From Blastomonas sp. AAP53 (GTDB lineage: Bacteria > Pseudomonadota > Alphaproteobacteria > Sphingomonadales > Sphingomonadaceae), in the NCBI RefSeq assembly GCF_000331245.1, contig NZ_ANFZ01000004.1, positions 62,001-126,000 on the forward strand: a DNA stretch of 64,000 nt, in the 5' to 3' direction. Shown here in pieces: positions 1 to 8,072 of this stretch. A program made the translations under genes and the position numbers. Every line of letters begins with the position of its first letter. Position 1 is the stretch's first letter. The notes under the pieces are model-generated. The model worked only from the letters and a program-made list of their open reading frames with translations. It searched no databases and was not told the DNA's origin.

Positions 1-186
1 GATCCCAAGTTCATCCCGGCCTGCACGCTGCCGCTGACCGGCAAGAACGTGGTCGACATGATCATTACCGACCTGTGCGTGTTCCAGCGCCCCGATCACG
101 ACAGCCCATTCAAGCTGATCGAACTGGCCCCGGGCGTCACGGCAGAGGATGTCGCGGCCAAGACGACGGCACATTATACCACGTGA
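1..186 (+). CDS. scoB: 3-oxoacid (succinyl-CoA:acetoacetate) CoA-transferase subunit B, 3' end only
   Basis: The window opens inside this gene. The last 61 codons read in frame from base 1 and end at TGA 184-186. The visible tail (DPKFIPACTLPLTGKNVVDM, then ITDLCVFQ, ending in TTAHYTT) is typical of the C-terminus of subunit B of 3-oxoacid CoA-transferases, which move CoA from succinyl-CoA to acetoacetate in ketone-body and PHB use. The subunit B active-site glutamate lies upstream, outside the window. The stop overlaps the GTG start of the next gene (GTGA), so the two are probably co-transcribed. A related beta-ketoadipate CoA-transferase (PcaJ) cannot be excluded from the tail alone. Confidence 0.8.
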   Translation, partial: DPKFIPACTLPLTGKNVVDMIITDLCVFQRPDHDSPFKLIELAPGVTAEDVAAKTTAHYTT

Positions 187-1085
187 AGCGCGGCACGAAG
201 CTGGGCCTGGGCGCGCTGCTGGCCGCACTGGGCGGCTTCGGAGCTTATGCTGCCACGACGTCGCCGCCACTGCTGCTGAGCCAGCTCGATGCCGTCATGG
301 GTGGCGGCAAGGGGGCTGCTCTGGTCGCCGAGGCGGTACCGTTCGGCGACCACGGCCAGACGCTCGATGTCTGGCGCGCCGCCGATGCCAGGGATGGCGA
401 CAAGCGCCCGGTCTTGATCTTCTGGCACGGCGGAGGCTGGGTGAAAGGCGCGCGCGCCGATTACGCCTTTGCCGGGCGTGCCTTTGCCCGGCAGGGGTTT
501 GTGGTCGTCGTGCCCGATTACCGCAAGGTGCCGCAGGTGCGCTTCCCCGCGTTCATCGAGGACGGGGCCGATGCGGTCGCCTGGACCCGCGACAATATCG
601 CCCGCTTCGGCGGCGATCCCGATACCATCGGCTTTTCCGGCCATTCGGCGGGCGCGCATACCGCGGTGCTGCTGGCGCTCGATCCGCGCTGGCTGACCGC
701 GGCGGGCGTCGATCCCGGCATCGTCAAGGCGGTGGTGGGATTGAGCGGGCCGTATGATTTCTACCCGTTCACCACCAAACGCTCGATCGATGCCATGGCG
801 GACTATCCCCAGCCCGATGTGACGCAGCCGATCACCTTCGCGCGGGCCGATGCGCCGCCGATGCTGCTGATCACCAGCAGCAACGATACCACGGTGCGCC
901 CGCGCAATGCCATCAACCTGCATGCGCGGCTCAAGCAGGAGGGGGCGGTGGCCGAGTTGATCAACTATCGGGGGCTCGATCACGAAGAGGTGGTGATGGC
1001 ATTGTCCAAGCCGTTCCGCGGCAAGGGACCGGTGCTCGCCGACAGCACCCGCTTCCTCAAGCAGCACCTGAAACGTCCGGAGTAA
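183..1085 (+). CDS. secreted alpha/beta hydrolase (BD-FAE / carboxylesterase-like)
   Basis: About 300 residues. The GTG start at 183 was chosen because it overlaps the upstream TGA by 4 bp and places a hydrophobic signal-like segment (LGLGALLAALGGFGAYA) at the N-terminus. An alpha/beta hydrolase domain follows, with the oxyanion-hole HGGGW motif and the nucleophile elbow GFSGHSAGAH (GxSxG). A probable acid lies near the SNDTTVRP segment, and the late His is in the LDHEEVV region. This matches the esterase/lipase group that hydrolyses small carboxyl esters. A periplasmic location is inferred from the leader. The natural substrate cannot be told from sequence. The longer in-frame extension upstream to 75 overlaps the CoA-transferase and is unlikely to be translated. 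Confidence 0.85.
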   Translation: MKRGTKLGLGALLAALGGFGAYAATTSPPLLLSQLDAVMGGGKGAALVAEAVPFGDHGQTLDVWRAADARDGDKRPVLIFWHGGGWVKGARADYAFAGRAFARQGFVVVVPDYRKVPQVRFPAFIEDGADAVAWTRDNIARFGGDPDTIGFSGHSAGAHTAVLLALDPRWLTAAGVDPGIVKAVVGLSGPYDFYPFTTKRSIDAMADYPQPDVTQPITFARADAPPMLLITSSNDTTVRPRNAINLHARLKQEGAVAELINYRGLDHEEVVMALSKPFRGKGPVLADSTRFLKQHLKRPE

Positions 1086-1087
1086 CC

Positions 1088-1777
1088 ATGGCGTACGCAT
1101 TGTTCACCGCGAACCGCAATTATTCGAGCTGGTCGCTGCGGCCATGGCTGCTGATGCATGCGCTCGATATTCCGTTCGATGACCGGCTGGTGCCCTTTGC
1201 CGGGCCGGACAACGCGGAAGAGTTTCGCGCCTTCGCGCCCAACGGCAAGGTCCCGTGTCTGCACGACGATGGCGTGATCGTCTGGGATTCGCTCGCCATC
1301 ACCGAATATCTGGCCGAACGCCATGCCGGCGTCTGGCCGAGCGATCCAGTCGCACGGGCCTGGGCGCGGTGTGCGGCGGCCGAGATGCACTCGGGCTTTT
1401 CGGCGCTGCGTAACATCTGCCCGATGAGCGTGGGTGTCCGCGCCGACCTGATCGCCATTCCTGCTGCCCTGCAAGCCGATATCGACCGGATTTCAGAGCT
1501 GTTCACCGAAGGGCTTGATCGGTTTGGCGGCCCCTGGTTGGCAGGCGCCGAGTTCAGCGCGGTCGACGCGTTCTTCGCTCCGGTCGCCTTCCGGGTGCGC
1601 AGCTTCGGCCTGATCCTGTCCGATGCCGCCAATGGCTGGCTCGGACGGGTGCTGGGTCACCCGGCGATGATGGAATGGGAAGCAATGGCGCTCGCAGAGA
1701 CCTGGCGTGACCCGGCGCATGAAGATGAAATTGCGGCAGTTGCAACAATCTCGGCGGATTATCGGGCGACGGCCTGA
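1088..1777 (+). CDS. glutathione S-transferase family protein
   Basis: 229 residues, with ATG 1088 two bases after the hydrolase stop and a GGAG ribosome site upstream. The N-terminal thioredoxin-fold domain carries NYSSWSLRPWLLMHALDIPF, typical of a GST subgroup in which the early Ser of SSWSLR is the likely glutathione-activating residue. The segment NGKVPCLHDDG gives the cis-Pro of the G-site, and WDSLAITEYLAE is the conserved alpha-3 start. The C-terminal half is the all-helical GST domain. Cytosolic conjugation or detoxification is the family role. Substrate is unknown. It is probably in one operon with the preceding hydrolase. Confidence 0.88.
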   Translation: MAYALFTANRNYSSWSLRPWLLMHALDIPFDDRLVPFAGPDNAEEFRAFAPNGKVPCLHDDGVIVWDSLAITEYLAERHAGVWPSDPVARAWARCAAAEMHSGFSALRNICPMSVGVRADLIAIPAALQADIDRISELFTEGLDRFGGPWLAGAEFSAVDAFFAPVAFRVRSFGLILSDAANGWLGRVLGHPAMMEWEAMALAETWRDPAHEDEIAAVATISADYRATA

Positions 1778-1799
1778 GCGATCTGCGCGGATCTGCCGA

Positions 1800-2186
1800 T
1801 CATTTGATCCGCTTGCCGTTCCACACCGCCCCTTCGACATATTCATAGTCGCAATACGACCAGATTCCGGTCCAGCCGGTGCCCGCACTGTTCAGCTCGA
1901 AGCGGATGCGGCCCCAATAGCGGCTGCCCATCTTCTGCGTGTCGCAGGCGTAGTCAGACGCGGACTCTACCCAGAACCCTTCGATCACACCATTTTCGAT
2001 CTTGCCGGTGATGCGGCCGTCGTCGGTGACGTACGATCCGCTGATGCTGCCCTGCTTGTCCTCGGCAAGCCGAACGATGCCAAAGTCGGTATCCCAGCTG
2101 CCGGTCACCGCAGGGACTGCGGCCTGCGCCATCGCGGCAGCGGATAGCAGGGTCAGCACGGACATAGTCTTGAAGGCTGTGGGCAT
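1800..2186 (-). CDS. small secreted protein of unknown function
   Basis: 128 residues with a clear Sec signal peptide (MPTAFKTMSVLTLLSAAAMAQA, cleavage near AQA/AV). The ATG at 2186 is preceded by an AGGAGA ribosome site. The mature part is a short beta-rich domain with VTGSWDTDFG, then GSYVTDDGRITGKIENG and a Cys pair (DYACDT, WSYCDYEY) that could form a disulfide in the periplasm. The alternating GSW / G-x-Y / G-x-I pattern suggests a small lipocalin-like or META-like barrel, but no family was recognised. It is monocistronic, lying between a convergent GST gene and a divergent hydrolase gene. Confidence 0.7.
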   Translation of the reverse strand: MPTAFKTMSVLTLLSAAAMAQAAVPAVTGSWDTDFGIVRLAEDKQGSISGSYVTDDGRITGKIENGVIEGFWVESASDYACDTQKMGSRYWGRIRFELNSAGTGWTGIWSYCDYEYVEGAVWNGKRIK

Positions 2187-2462
2187 AGACGGGCTCTCCT
2201 GTTGTTTTCAAAAAAAACGTGAGGAACAATGGCCAGAGCGTAGCAGGTCTGCCGGGCAGTGTTGTGACACTTGGCACACAGGTCAAGCGCCTATCGCAGG
2301 CCTTGCTGCGCGGCCATGAACCGGTGATCCGGACAGGATCGTCGACGGGCTGAATCCGGCAGGCTTGCTCTTAAGCATTTTACAGGGCAAAACATGTAAA
2401 GTGGCTGACATGCGGGCGATAATGCATGAGAGCCGGGGCGCAATTTTACTATCGGAGACAGC

Positions 2463-3782
2463 ATGAAGCACTGGCTGCGAAGTCCTGCTGTATGGACGGC
2501 CAGCGGCATTGCGGCAGGCGCGTTGCTGATCGGCCTCAACGTGTCGCGCGGCGGCGGGGTCGTCACCGGTACACCCGCGATCGCGGCGCAGGCCAGCCAG
2601 CCGCTGATCGACGACAACAACCTGCCGCTTGCGCCGGAGCGCTGGCAGGGCAAGGTCGATTACGCCGCGCTCGACGGGCGCATCCAGCGGATGATGCAAG
2701 ATCCCGAGATGGTCGGCCTGGCGGTGGCGACGGTGGAGAACGGCCGGCTGGCATTCGTCAACGGCTATGGCTTTGCCGATCGCGAGGCGGGATTGCCGGT
2801 GACGCCGGATACCGTCTTCCGCTGGGCTTCGGTGTCGAAGGGTGTCGCGGGGACCTTGGCCTACAGGCTGGCCGAGCAGGGCAAGCTCAGCCTGTCCGCA
2901 CCGCTTGCCACGTTCAATACCAGCCTGAAACTTGCAGGCGGCGCAGAGAACCGGTTGGCTATTCCGGATCTGCTGGCGCACCGGCTGGGGCTGGCGCGCA
3001 ATGCCTATGACGGCAAGCTGGAATCGGGTGACTCGGCGCCGATGCTGCGCAACATGCTGTCGACCGTGCCGCAGCAGTGCCTGCCGGGCGACTGCCACAG
3101 CTACCAGAACGTCGCTTATGATGCGTTCAGCGAGATCGTCGGCAATGCGACCAACATGCCGTATGAAATGGCGGTGACGCAGCTGCTGTTCGCTCCATTG
3201 GGCATGAAGAGTGCAGGGCTGGGCATGACCAACCTCACCGGCGCGCGCAACTGGGCGCGGCCTTATCGACGCGGCGGGGTGCAGGTACTGTCCGATGCCT
3301 ATTTCCGCGTGCCCGCCGCCGCCGGGGTGAGTTCGAACATCGTGGACCTTTCACGCTGGATGCAGGCGCAGATGGGGCAGTCGCCGCAGGTCGTTTCGGC
3401 CAATGTTCGCGCCGAAATCCACCGCCCTCGCGTCGCCACCTATCGCGGCGGACGCAGCGGGCCGGATTCGCTGATCATCAGCCACGGCTATGGCCAGGGC
3501 TGGCGCAGCCATATCTATGACGGCCACTGGCTGGTCGGCCATGGCGGCGCAGTCAACGGCTATCGCGCGGCGATGTGGTTCGATCCCGCCACGCAGACCG
3601 GTATCGTGATGCTGTGGAACAGCGGCTCGACCCGGCCCTTCCGCCTGCCGTACGAGTTTTTCGACCAGATCTATGGCCGCCCGTACAGCGACTGGCTGGA
3701 GATGGACAAGGACCCGCGCATGATGGCCCCCCAGGCCATGCCGCCCGCGCAGATCGCCAATGCGGTGACCACCGCCGACTGA
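2463..3782 (+). CDS. serine hydrolase, class C beta-lactamase / D-Ala-D-Ala carboxypeptidase-like
   Basis: 439 residues with a GGAGAC ribosome site ahead of ATG 2463. The N-terminus carries a hydrophobic segment (VWTASGIAAGALLIGLNVS), so the protein is exported or membrane-anchored. The penicillin-binding fold is marked by the SxxK motif in WASVSKGVAG (nucleophile Ser, general-base Lys), by SYQNVAYDAF (Tyr-x-Asn motif) and by GHGGAVNGYRA (the HxG triad near the end). These are the three active-site motifs of class C beta-lactamases and the many esterases of that family. Cell-wall peptide or ester hydrolysis is possible. A true AmpC role is not implied. It stands alone between GST genes. Confidence 0.88.
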   Translation: MKHWLRSPAVWTASGIAAGALLIGLNVSRGGGVVTGTPAIAAQASQPLIDDNNLPLAPERWQGKVDYAALDGRIQRMMQDPEMVGLAVATVENGRLAFVNGYGFADREAGLPVTPDTVFRWASVSKGVAGTLAYRLAEQGKLSLSAPLATFNTSLKLAGGAENRLAIPDLLAHRLGLARNAYDGKLESGDSAPMLRNMLSTVPQQCLPGDCHSYQNVAYDAFSEIVGNATNMPYEMAVTQLLFAPLGMKSAGLGMTNLTGARNWARPYRRGGVQVLSDAYFRVPAAAGVSSNIVDLSRWMQAQMGQSPQVVSANVRAEIHRPRVATYRGGRSGPDSLIISHGYGQGWRSHIYDGHWLVGHGGAVNGYRAAMWFDPATQTGIVMLWNSGSTRPFRLPYEFFDQIYGRPYSDWLEMDKDPRMMAPQAMPPAQIANAVTTAD

Positions 3783-3834
3783 ATTCGACGTTTCCAATCA
3801 TAACAACAACCAGAACCGACCGGAGAGACCTGCC

Positions 3835-4470
3835 ATGAGCGTTGTGCTGCACCATCTTGAATATTCGCGTTCCACCCGGGTCATCTGGCTGCTGGAGGAA
3901 ATGGGAACGCCCTACGAGATGGTGCGGCACCAGCGCGACCCGCAAACCTTTCGCGCCCCGCCCGAGCTGGCGCAAGTCCATCCGCTGTCAAAGGCGCCGA
4001 CGGTGATCATCGATGGCCATGTGATGGTCGAATCGGGCGCGATCATCGAATATCTGATCGAACGTTTCGGCAGCGAGACGCTGGCGCCGGCCAATGCCAA
4101 GGATCGCCCGGCCTATCTCGAATGGCTTCATTTTGCCGAAGGCACGATGTCCGGCCCGATCATCTTCACCGCGCTGGGCCCACGCTTTGGCGGTCTGGGG
4201 CCGATGCTGGGCGGTTTTCTGGGGGCGGAGGTCACCAAGCTGCTCGACCATGCCGACAAGGCGGTGACCGATCACGAGTTCCTGGTCGGCGACCGGTTGA
4301 GCGGCGCAGACATCAACATGGCCTATCTGCTCGAAGTCGCCGATGCCAGCAAGCTGCTGGGCGAGCGTCCGGCGCTCAGGGCCTATCTGCAGCGGCTGCG
4401 CGAGCGCCCGGCGTACCAGAAGTCGATCGAGATCGGCGGCCCGATGATCTTTGCCGCAATGGGCGGCTGA
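3835..4470 (+). CDS. glutathione S-transferase family protein
   Basis: 211 residues. ATG 3835 follows a GGAGAG ribosome site. The N-terminal domain reads LHHLEYSRSTRVIWLLEE (Ser of SRSTR is the likely catalytic residue), HPLSKAPTVIIDG supplies the cis-Pro G-site loop and VESGAIIEYLIERFG starts helix 3. The C-terminal helical domain contains LVGDRLSGADINMAY, the conserved Asp N-cap box of GSTs. It is a different subfamily from the GST at 1.1-1.8 kb, so it is not a tandem duplicate. Cytosolic, substrate unknown. It converges on the pxpC gene with a 15-bp gap. Confidence 0.88.
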   Translation: MSVVLHHLEYSRSTRVIWLLEEMGTPYEMVRHQRDPQTFRAPPELAQVHPLSKAPTVIIDGHVMVESGAIIEYLIERFGSETLAPANAKDRPAYLEWLHFAEGTMSGPIIFTALGPRFGGLGPMLGGFLGAEVTKLLDHADKAVTDHEFLVGDRLSGADINMAYLLEVADASKLLGERPALRAYLQRLRERPAYQKSIEIGGPMIFAAMGG

Positions 4471-4485
4471 TCGTCCCGAGGTCTG

Positions 4486-5427
4486 TCAGGCGAGCGCCAG
4501 GCCGGGCAACCATTCGGCCCACAGCCCGATCTTTTCCGCGTGGATCTGCTCGCCCTGTTCTGGCTGGACCGGCACCAGCAGCATCGTCGCATTGGGTGCC
4601 AGCTGGCCGATCAGGTGGCGGTCGGCCCGGATGACCTGGCCGATGCGGGGATAGCCGCCGGTGGTCTGGCCTTCGCAGCCGATCAGGTACGGCATGCCAT
4701 CGGGCGGGCACTGGATGATGCCGGGGAAGACCGCGCCGCTGCGGATCGGCGCTGCGGAATTGAGGTCGATCGCCGTACCCTGCAGTTTCAGCCCCATGCG
4801 GCTGGAGCGTGACGACACGCGCCAGCGCTTGCGCGCCAGTGCCGCCATGCCCAGCGCCAGCCGCTCGCTTTCCGGCCCCGCCACCACGCGCAGCACGAAG
4901 CCGTGCCCGAAAAAGGGTTGCAGTTCGGCCGGTGTCACGAGGTCTGCGACAATGGTGTCGCCATGGTCGGTCGGGATGACATCGCCATCAGCCAGTGCGC
5001 GGCCTTCCATCCCGCCAAAGCCGGCTCCGATCAGCGTGGATTGCGACCCCAGGACAGGGGCGAGCGCGATCGGCGCGGACAGCGCCAGATAGACCCGGCA
5101 TCCCGCCCAGACCCGGCCGATGGAGATGGTGTCGCCCGCCTTGAGCTGGAGCGTGTGGTGCGGCTCGGCCTCTTCGCCGTTGATCTCGACCTGACAGGGG
5201 GCGCCGGTGACAGCCACCGCCATGGCGTGGTCGGCGCGAAATTCTGCCGGCCCCAGCGTGATCTCGATCGCGGCAGCATCATAAGGCTTGCCCACCAGCC
5301 GGTTGGCGAGCGCAAGGCTCAGGGTATCGGCTGCGCCGCCCGATGGCACGGCCAGTCGGCGCAACGAACGGAACGGTCCTGCCTGAATGCTCGACTGCAG
5401 CCCGGCCTTGATGACGGTGATGCTCAT
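4486..5427 (-). CDS. pxpC: 5-oxoprolinase subunit C (biotin-dependent carboxyltransferase-like, KipA family)
   Basis: 313 residues starting at ATG 5427 (MSITVIKAGLQSSIQAGPF), which overlaps the pxpB stop by 4 bp. The family markers are the N-terminal GLQSSIQ segment, VPSGGAADTLSLALANRLVG and the late QCPPDGMPYLIGCEGQTTGG, all typical of the KipA/PxpC cyclophilin-like fold. With PxpA and PxpB it forms the prokaryotic ATP-dependent 5-oxoprolinase, which opens pyroglutamate to glutamate and repairs a damage product of glutamine and glutathione. It is the last gene of the operon. Some annotations call members of this family urea amidolyase-like, but the A-B-C context argues for PxpC. Confidence 0.9.
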   Translation of the reverse strand: MSITVIKAGLQSSIQAGPFRSLRRLAVPSGGAADTLSLALANRLVGKPYDAAAIEITLGPAEFRADHAMAVAVTGAPCQVEINGEEAEPHHTLQLKAGDTISIGRVWAGCRVYLALSAPIALAPVLGSQSTLIGAGFGGMEGRALADGDVIPTDHGDTIVADLVTPAELQPFFGHGFVLRVVAGPESERLALGMAALARKRWRVSSRSSRMGLKLQGTAIDLNSAAPIRSGAVFPGIIQCPPDGMPYLIGCEGQTTGGYPRIGQVIRADRHLIGQLAPNATMLLVPVQPEQGEQIHAEKIGLWAEWLPGLALA

Positions 5428-6083
5428 GCCGCGCCCCCCGTCCGCCGGGTTAGCTCGCTCGAATCGATCCGCTCGAAGCGCACCGGTTGCCCGGCCTTGA
5501 GCAGGGCAGGCGAAGGCGCATGCGCATCGAAAAGGGTCTCGGCGATCCGCCCGATGATCGGCCACCCGCCGGGCCCTGCATGCGGATACAGCCCGCAATG
5601 CTGGCCCAGCAGCCCGACCGACCCAGCCTCGACATGCGCGCGCGGGTCGGACAGGCGCGGGATATCAGGCGTTGTAGCGTCGCACACCAGATAGGCAAAA
5701 CCCGGCTGAAAGCCCAGCATGGCGACCCGCCAGTCCTGCGCCATGTGCCACGCGGGCAGCGCATCGGTCGTCAGGCCCAGCAGTTCGGCGACGATATCGG
5801 CATCATGCGCCCAGGGCTGTTCGTAGCAGATGTGCAGCGTCGCCGCTGAAGGGCTGGCCGAAGCGGTGTCTTCACTGTTGCCTTCGAGCAGGGCGAGCGC
5901 GGTCGTTTTCGCGGCATCGAGCGTGCGTTGCTGCGGGTTCCAGCTGAGCGACAGGCTATCCAACCCCGGCACGATATCATCCCAGCCCTGCGCCTCTGCC
6001 GCCATCGCCAAGGCTGCGACCCGATCGGGCGGCAGCGCCTGGATCATCAGCCAGTCATCGGCGCAGAAGATCGGCTGGGACAT
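5424..6083 (-). CDS. pxpB: 5-oxoprolinase subunit B (KipI family)
   Basis: 219 residues from ATG 6083. The N-terminal FCADDWLMIQALPPDR strand corresponds to the usual GD-x-ALLVEF start of the family, so the first Met is preferred although it overlaps the end of pxpA by 29 bp. The C-terminal half contains WRVAMLGFQPGFAYL, then AGSVGLLGQHCGLYP and GGWPIIGRIAETLFD, the strongly conserved KipI/PxpB signature. It is the partner of PxpC in the 5-oxoprolinase complex. In Bacillus, KipI also inhibits a sporulation kinase, a role not expected here. It is in the middle of the pxpA-B-C operon and coupled to pxpC by an ATGA overlap. Confidence 0.9.
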   Translation of the reverse strand: MSQPIFCADDWLMIQALPPDRVAALAMAAEAQGWDDIVPGLDSLSLSWNPQQRTLDAAKTTALALLEGNSEDTASASPSAATLHICYEQPWAHDADIVAELLGLTTDALPAWHMAQDWRVAMLGFQPGFAYLVCDATTPDIPRLSDPRAHVEAGSVGLLGQHCGLYPHAGPGGWPIIGRIAETLFDAHAPSPALLKAGQPVRFERIDSSELTRRTGGAA

Positions 6084-6846
6084 CGGGCATCTCTCCGGGT
6101 GCTCTTATCGTGATGCCTATGATTGCCATCTCCCCAGCGATCCGCAAAGCGGTTTGTTCCGATCCGGGACTGTCGGAATGGATGCACAAGGTTTGCGCCA
6201 TAACATGGATCAGGCTGCCGTCCTGTGCGCGCAGCGGCTGGCCGGTGGCGATGGCGATCGCCTGGGCAGCGCGGGCATCGTCGCCTGTGATCAGCGCGCC
6301 TGGGGCGTTGCGCGGGATCAGGCGGCGCGCGGGCGTATAGCCCCGATCGACAAAGCCCTCCGGGATGAAGCGCGCGCCCACGGCTTGTGCGGCCGCATCG
6401 CCCGCGCCGTGCGCAAGACCAACCTGCGCTAGCTGCGGGAAGGCGGTGTGCAGCGCGCCTGTGACTGACAGCGCCAACTCGGGCCGGTCGGCCAGGTCGT
6501 TGTACAGCGCGCCGTGCGGCTTGATGTGGGTGAGGGGAATGCTTTCGGCCCGTGCGATGGCCTGCAGCGCGCGCACCTGTGCGACCAGCGACTCGATCAG
6601 ATCGGGCAGGGGGATGGCGAGCGAGGTCCGGCCAAAGCCTGCACGATCAGGGTAGGAGGGGTGCGCGCCTGCTGCCACCCCGGCATCGCGCGCGGCGCGC
6701 AGCATCACCGCCATGCTCTGCTCGTCGCCGGCATGGCCGCCGCAGGCGATGTTGCAGCTCGATATGTGCTGCATCAGCGCGATGTCGCGGCGCTGCTCAT
6801 CCGGCTCCTCGCCCAGATCGGCGTTGAGATCGATCCAGCCGGTCAT
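6055..6846 (-). CDS. pxpA: 5-oxoprolinase subunit A (LamB/YcsF family)
   Basis: 263 residues from ATG 6846 (MTGWIDLNADLGEEPDEQRR). This start was chosen because it overlaps the stop of the upstream transporter gene as ATGA. The protein carries the full LamB/YcsF signature: DLNADLGE, SCNIACGGHAGDEQSM, AHPSYPDRAGFGR, HIKPHGALYNDLA and EGFVDRGYTPARRLIPR. The conserved Asp, His and Glu residues line the proposed metal and substrate pocket. It is the catalytic-type subunit of ATP-dependent 5-oxoprolinase, with PxpB and PxpC encoded just downstream. Cytosolic. A leftover upstream in-frame extension belongs to the transporter coding region and is not used. Confidence 0.92.
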   Translation of the reverse strand: MTGWIDLNADLGEEPDEQRRDIALMQHISSCNIACGGHAGDEQSMAVMLRAARDAGVAAGAHPSYPDRAGFGRTSLAIPLPDLIESLVAQVRALQAIARAESIPLTHIKPHGALYNDLADRPELALSVTGALHTAFPQLAQVGLAHGAGDAAAQAVGARFIPEGFVDRGYTPARRLIPRNAPGALITGDDARAAQAIAIATGQPLRAQDGSLIHVMAQTLCIHSDSPGSEQTALRIAGEMAIIGITIRAPGEMPDVPADLLRR

Positions 6847-8072
6847 GGCCACACGCCCGCAGCGCGTAGGATCAGCCGGAGCCCGAGCCCCGTGCACACT
6901 AGCACCACTACAGCGCCCGCCACGTTTGCTAGCGGGCCGTTGGCAAGCGCCCCCAGGCTGGCACGGCGCGAGGCAACCCACAGAAGGAAGGCGGCGAGGA
7001 TCGGCAGCAACAGCCCGTTGGCCGACTGTGCGATCAGAATCAGCTCGACCGGATTGACCGAGAAGACGGCGAACACCGTGCCGATGGCGATCACCGCCAG
7101 CGCGGTGCGCTTGAAGATGCGCGTGCGACGCTCTGGATTGCCGCTGCTCCCCAGCATCTCGGCGAGCACATAGCCGGTGGCAAGCGGCGCGGTGAGCGCG
7201 GAACTGAACCCGGCGCCGACCAGCCCCAGCGCGAAGACAATCCGGGCGGACGATCCGAACAGCGCCTCCAGTCGCAGCGCAACATCGTCGAGCGGGCCGG
7301 CGCCGGTGCCTTGCATCGCGGCGGTGGCGGCGCCCATGATCACCACGGCCATCGAGAGCAATCCGCCCAGTGTCACCGAGACGGCGGTGTCCCTATTGGA
7401 CGCCGCCAGCCCCGCGCGGTCCGCGCTGAACTGGCTGCGCACCGACGCTGCATGAAGGAACAGGTTGTACGGCACCACGGTCGTCCCGATCAGCGCGATC
7501 GCGGTGAACACGCTGGCGCTGGGCAGGCTGGGGATCAGCCCGCGCGCAGCGGCGCTCCAGTCGACATCGATCACCGCCAGCCCGCCGATGAACGCCAGCG
7601 ACATCGCCAGCACCAGCGCAATCAGCAGCTTTTCAAGCCAGGCAGGCTTGCCGATGATCACCAGTATGGCCGCCAATGCTCCGACCGCCAGCGCACGCAG
7701 CGGTGCTGCGAGCGTGTCGTCACCCATCCCCAGCAGCGCCAGCCCCAGCCCGGTGCCGCTGATATTGCCCGCCTGATAGGCCGAATTGCCGATGGCGAGC
7801 GCAGCGAAGATCAGCGCTGCCATCGCCCATCGCACGGGCGGGCTGGGGGCAGCGGCCAGCGTCGCCTCGGCCAGCCCCTGGCTGGTCACGATCGCCACGC
7901 GCGCTGCCATGTTCTGCAAAATGATCGTGGCAATTGTTGCGAACACCAGTGCCCACAGCAAGGCATAGCCAAAGCCGATCCCTGCGCTGGCGCACGCGGT
8001 GACCGTGCCGGGGCCGATAAAGGCCGCGGTCACCAGCATGGCAGGGCCGGGGCGATAGCCGGCGGTCGTCAC
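6843..8072 (-). CDS. NRAMP-fold membrane transporter lacking the canonical metal-binding motifs, linked to pxpABC
   Basis: About 409 residues with roughly 11 hydrophobic segments, all NRAMP-like. In metal transporters TM1 carries DPGN and TM6 carries MPHN. Here the equivalents are AAFIGPGTVTA (GPGT) and IGTTVVPYNLFLHA (VPYN), so the Asp, Asn, Met and His of the metal site are all replaced. The start GTG 8072 was chosen because it overlaps the dioxygenase stop (GTGA). ATG 8099 is an alternative. The gene overlaps pxpA by 4 bp. Bacillus subtilis has an NRAMP-like gene (ycsG) in its ycsF-kipI-kipA region, as I recall. Uptake of 5-oxoproline or a related amino compound is an inference from context. 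Manganese or iron transport looks unlikely. Confidence 0.82.
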   Translation of the reverse strand: MTTAGYRPGPAMLVTAAFIGPGTVTACASAGIGFGYALLWALVFATIATIILQNMAARVAIVTSQGLAEATLAAAPSPPVRWAMAALIFAALAIGNSAYQAGNISGTGLGLALLGMGDDTLAAPLRALAVGALAAILVIIGKPAWLEKLLIALVLAMSLAFIGGLAVIDVDWSAAARGLIPSLPSASVFTAIALIGTTVVPYNLFLHAASVRSQFSADRAGLAASNRDTAVSVTLGGLLSMAVVIMGAATAAMQGTGAGPLDDVALRLEALFGSSARIVFALGLVGAGFSSALTAPLATGYVLAEMLGSSGNPERRTRIFKRTALAVIAIGTVFAVFSVNPVELILIAQSANGLLLPILAAFLLWVASRRASLGALANGPLANVAGAVVVLVCTGLGLRLILRAAGVWP

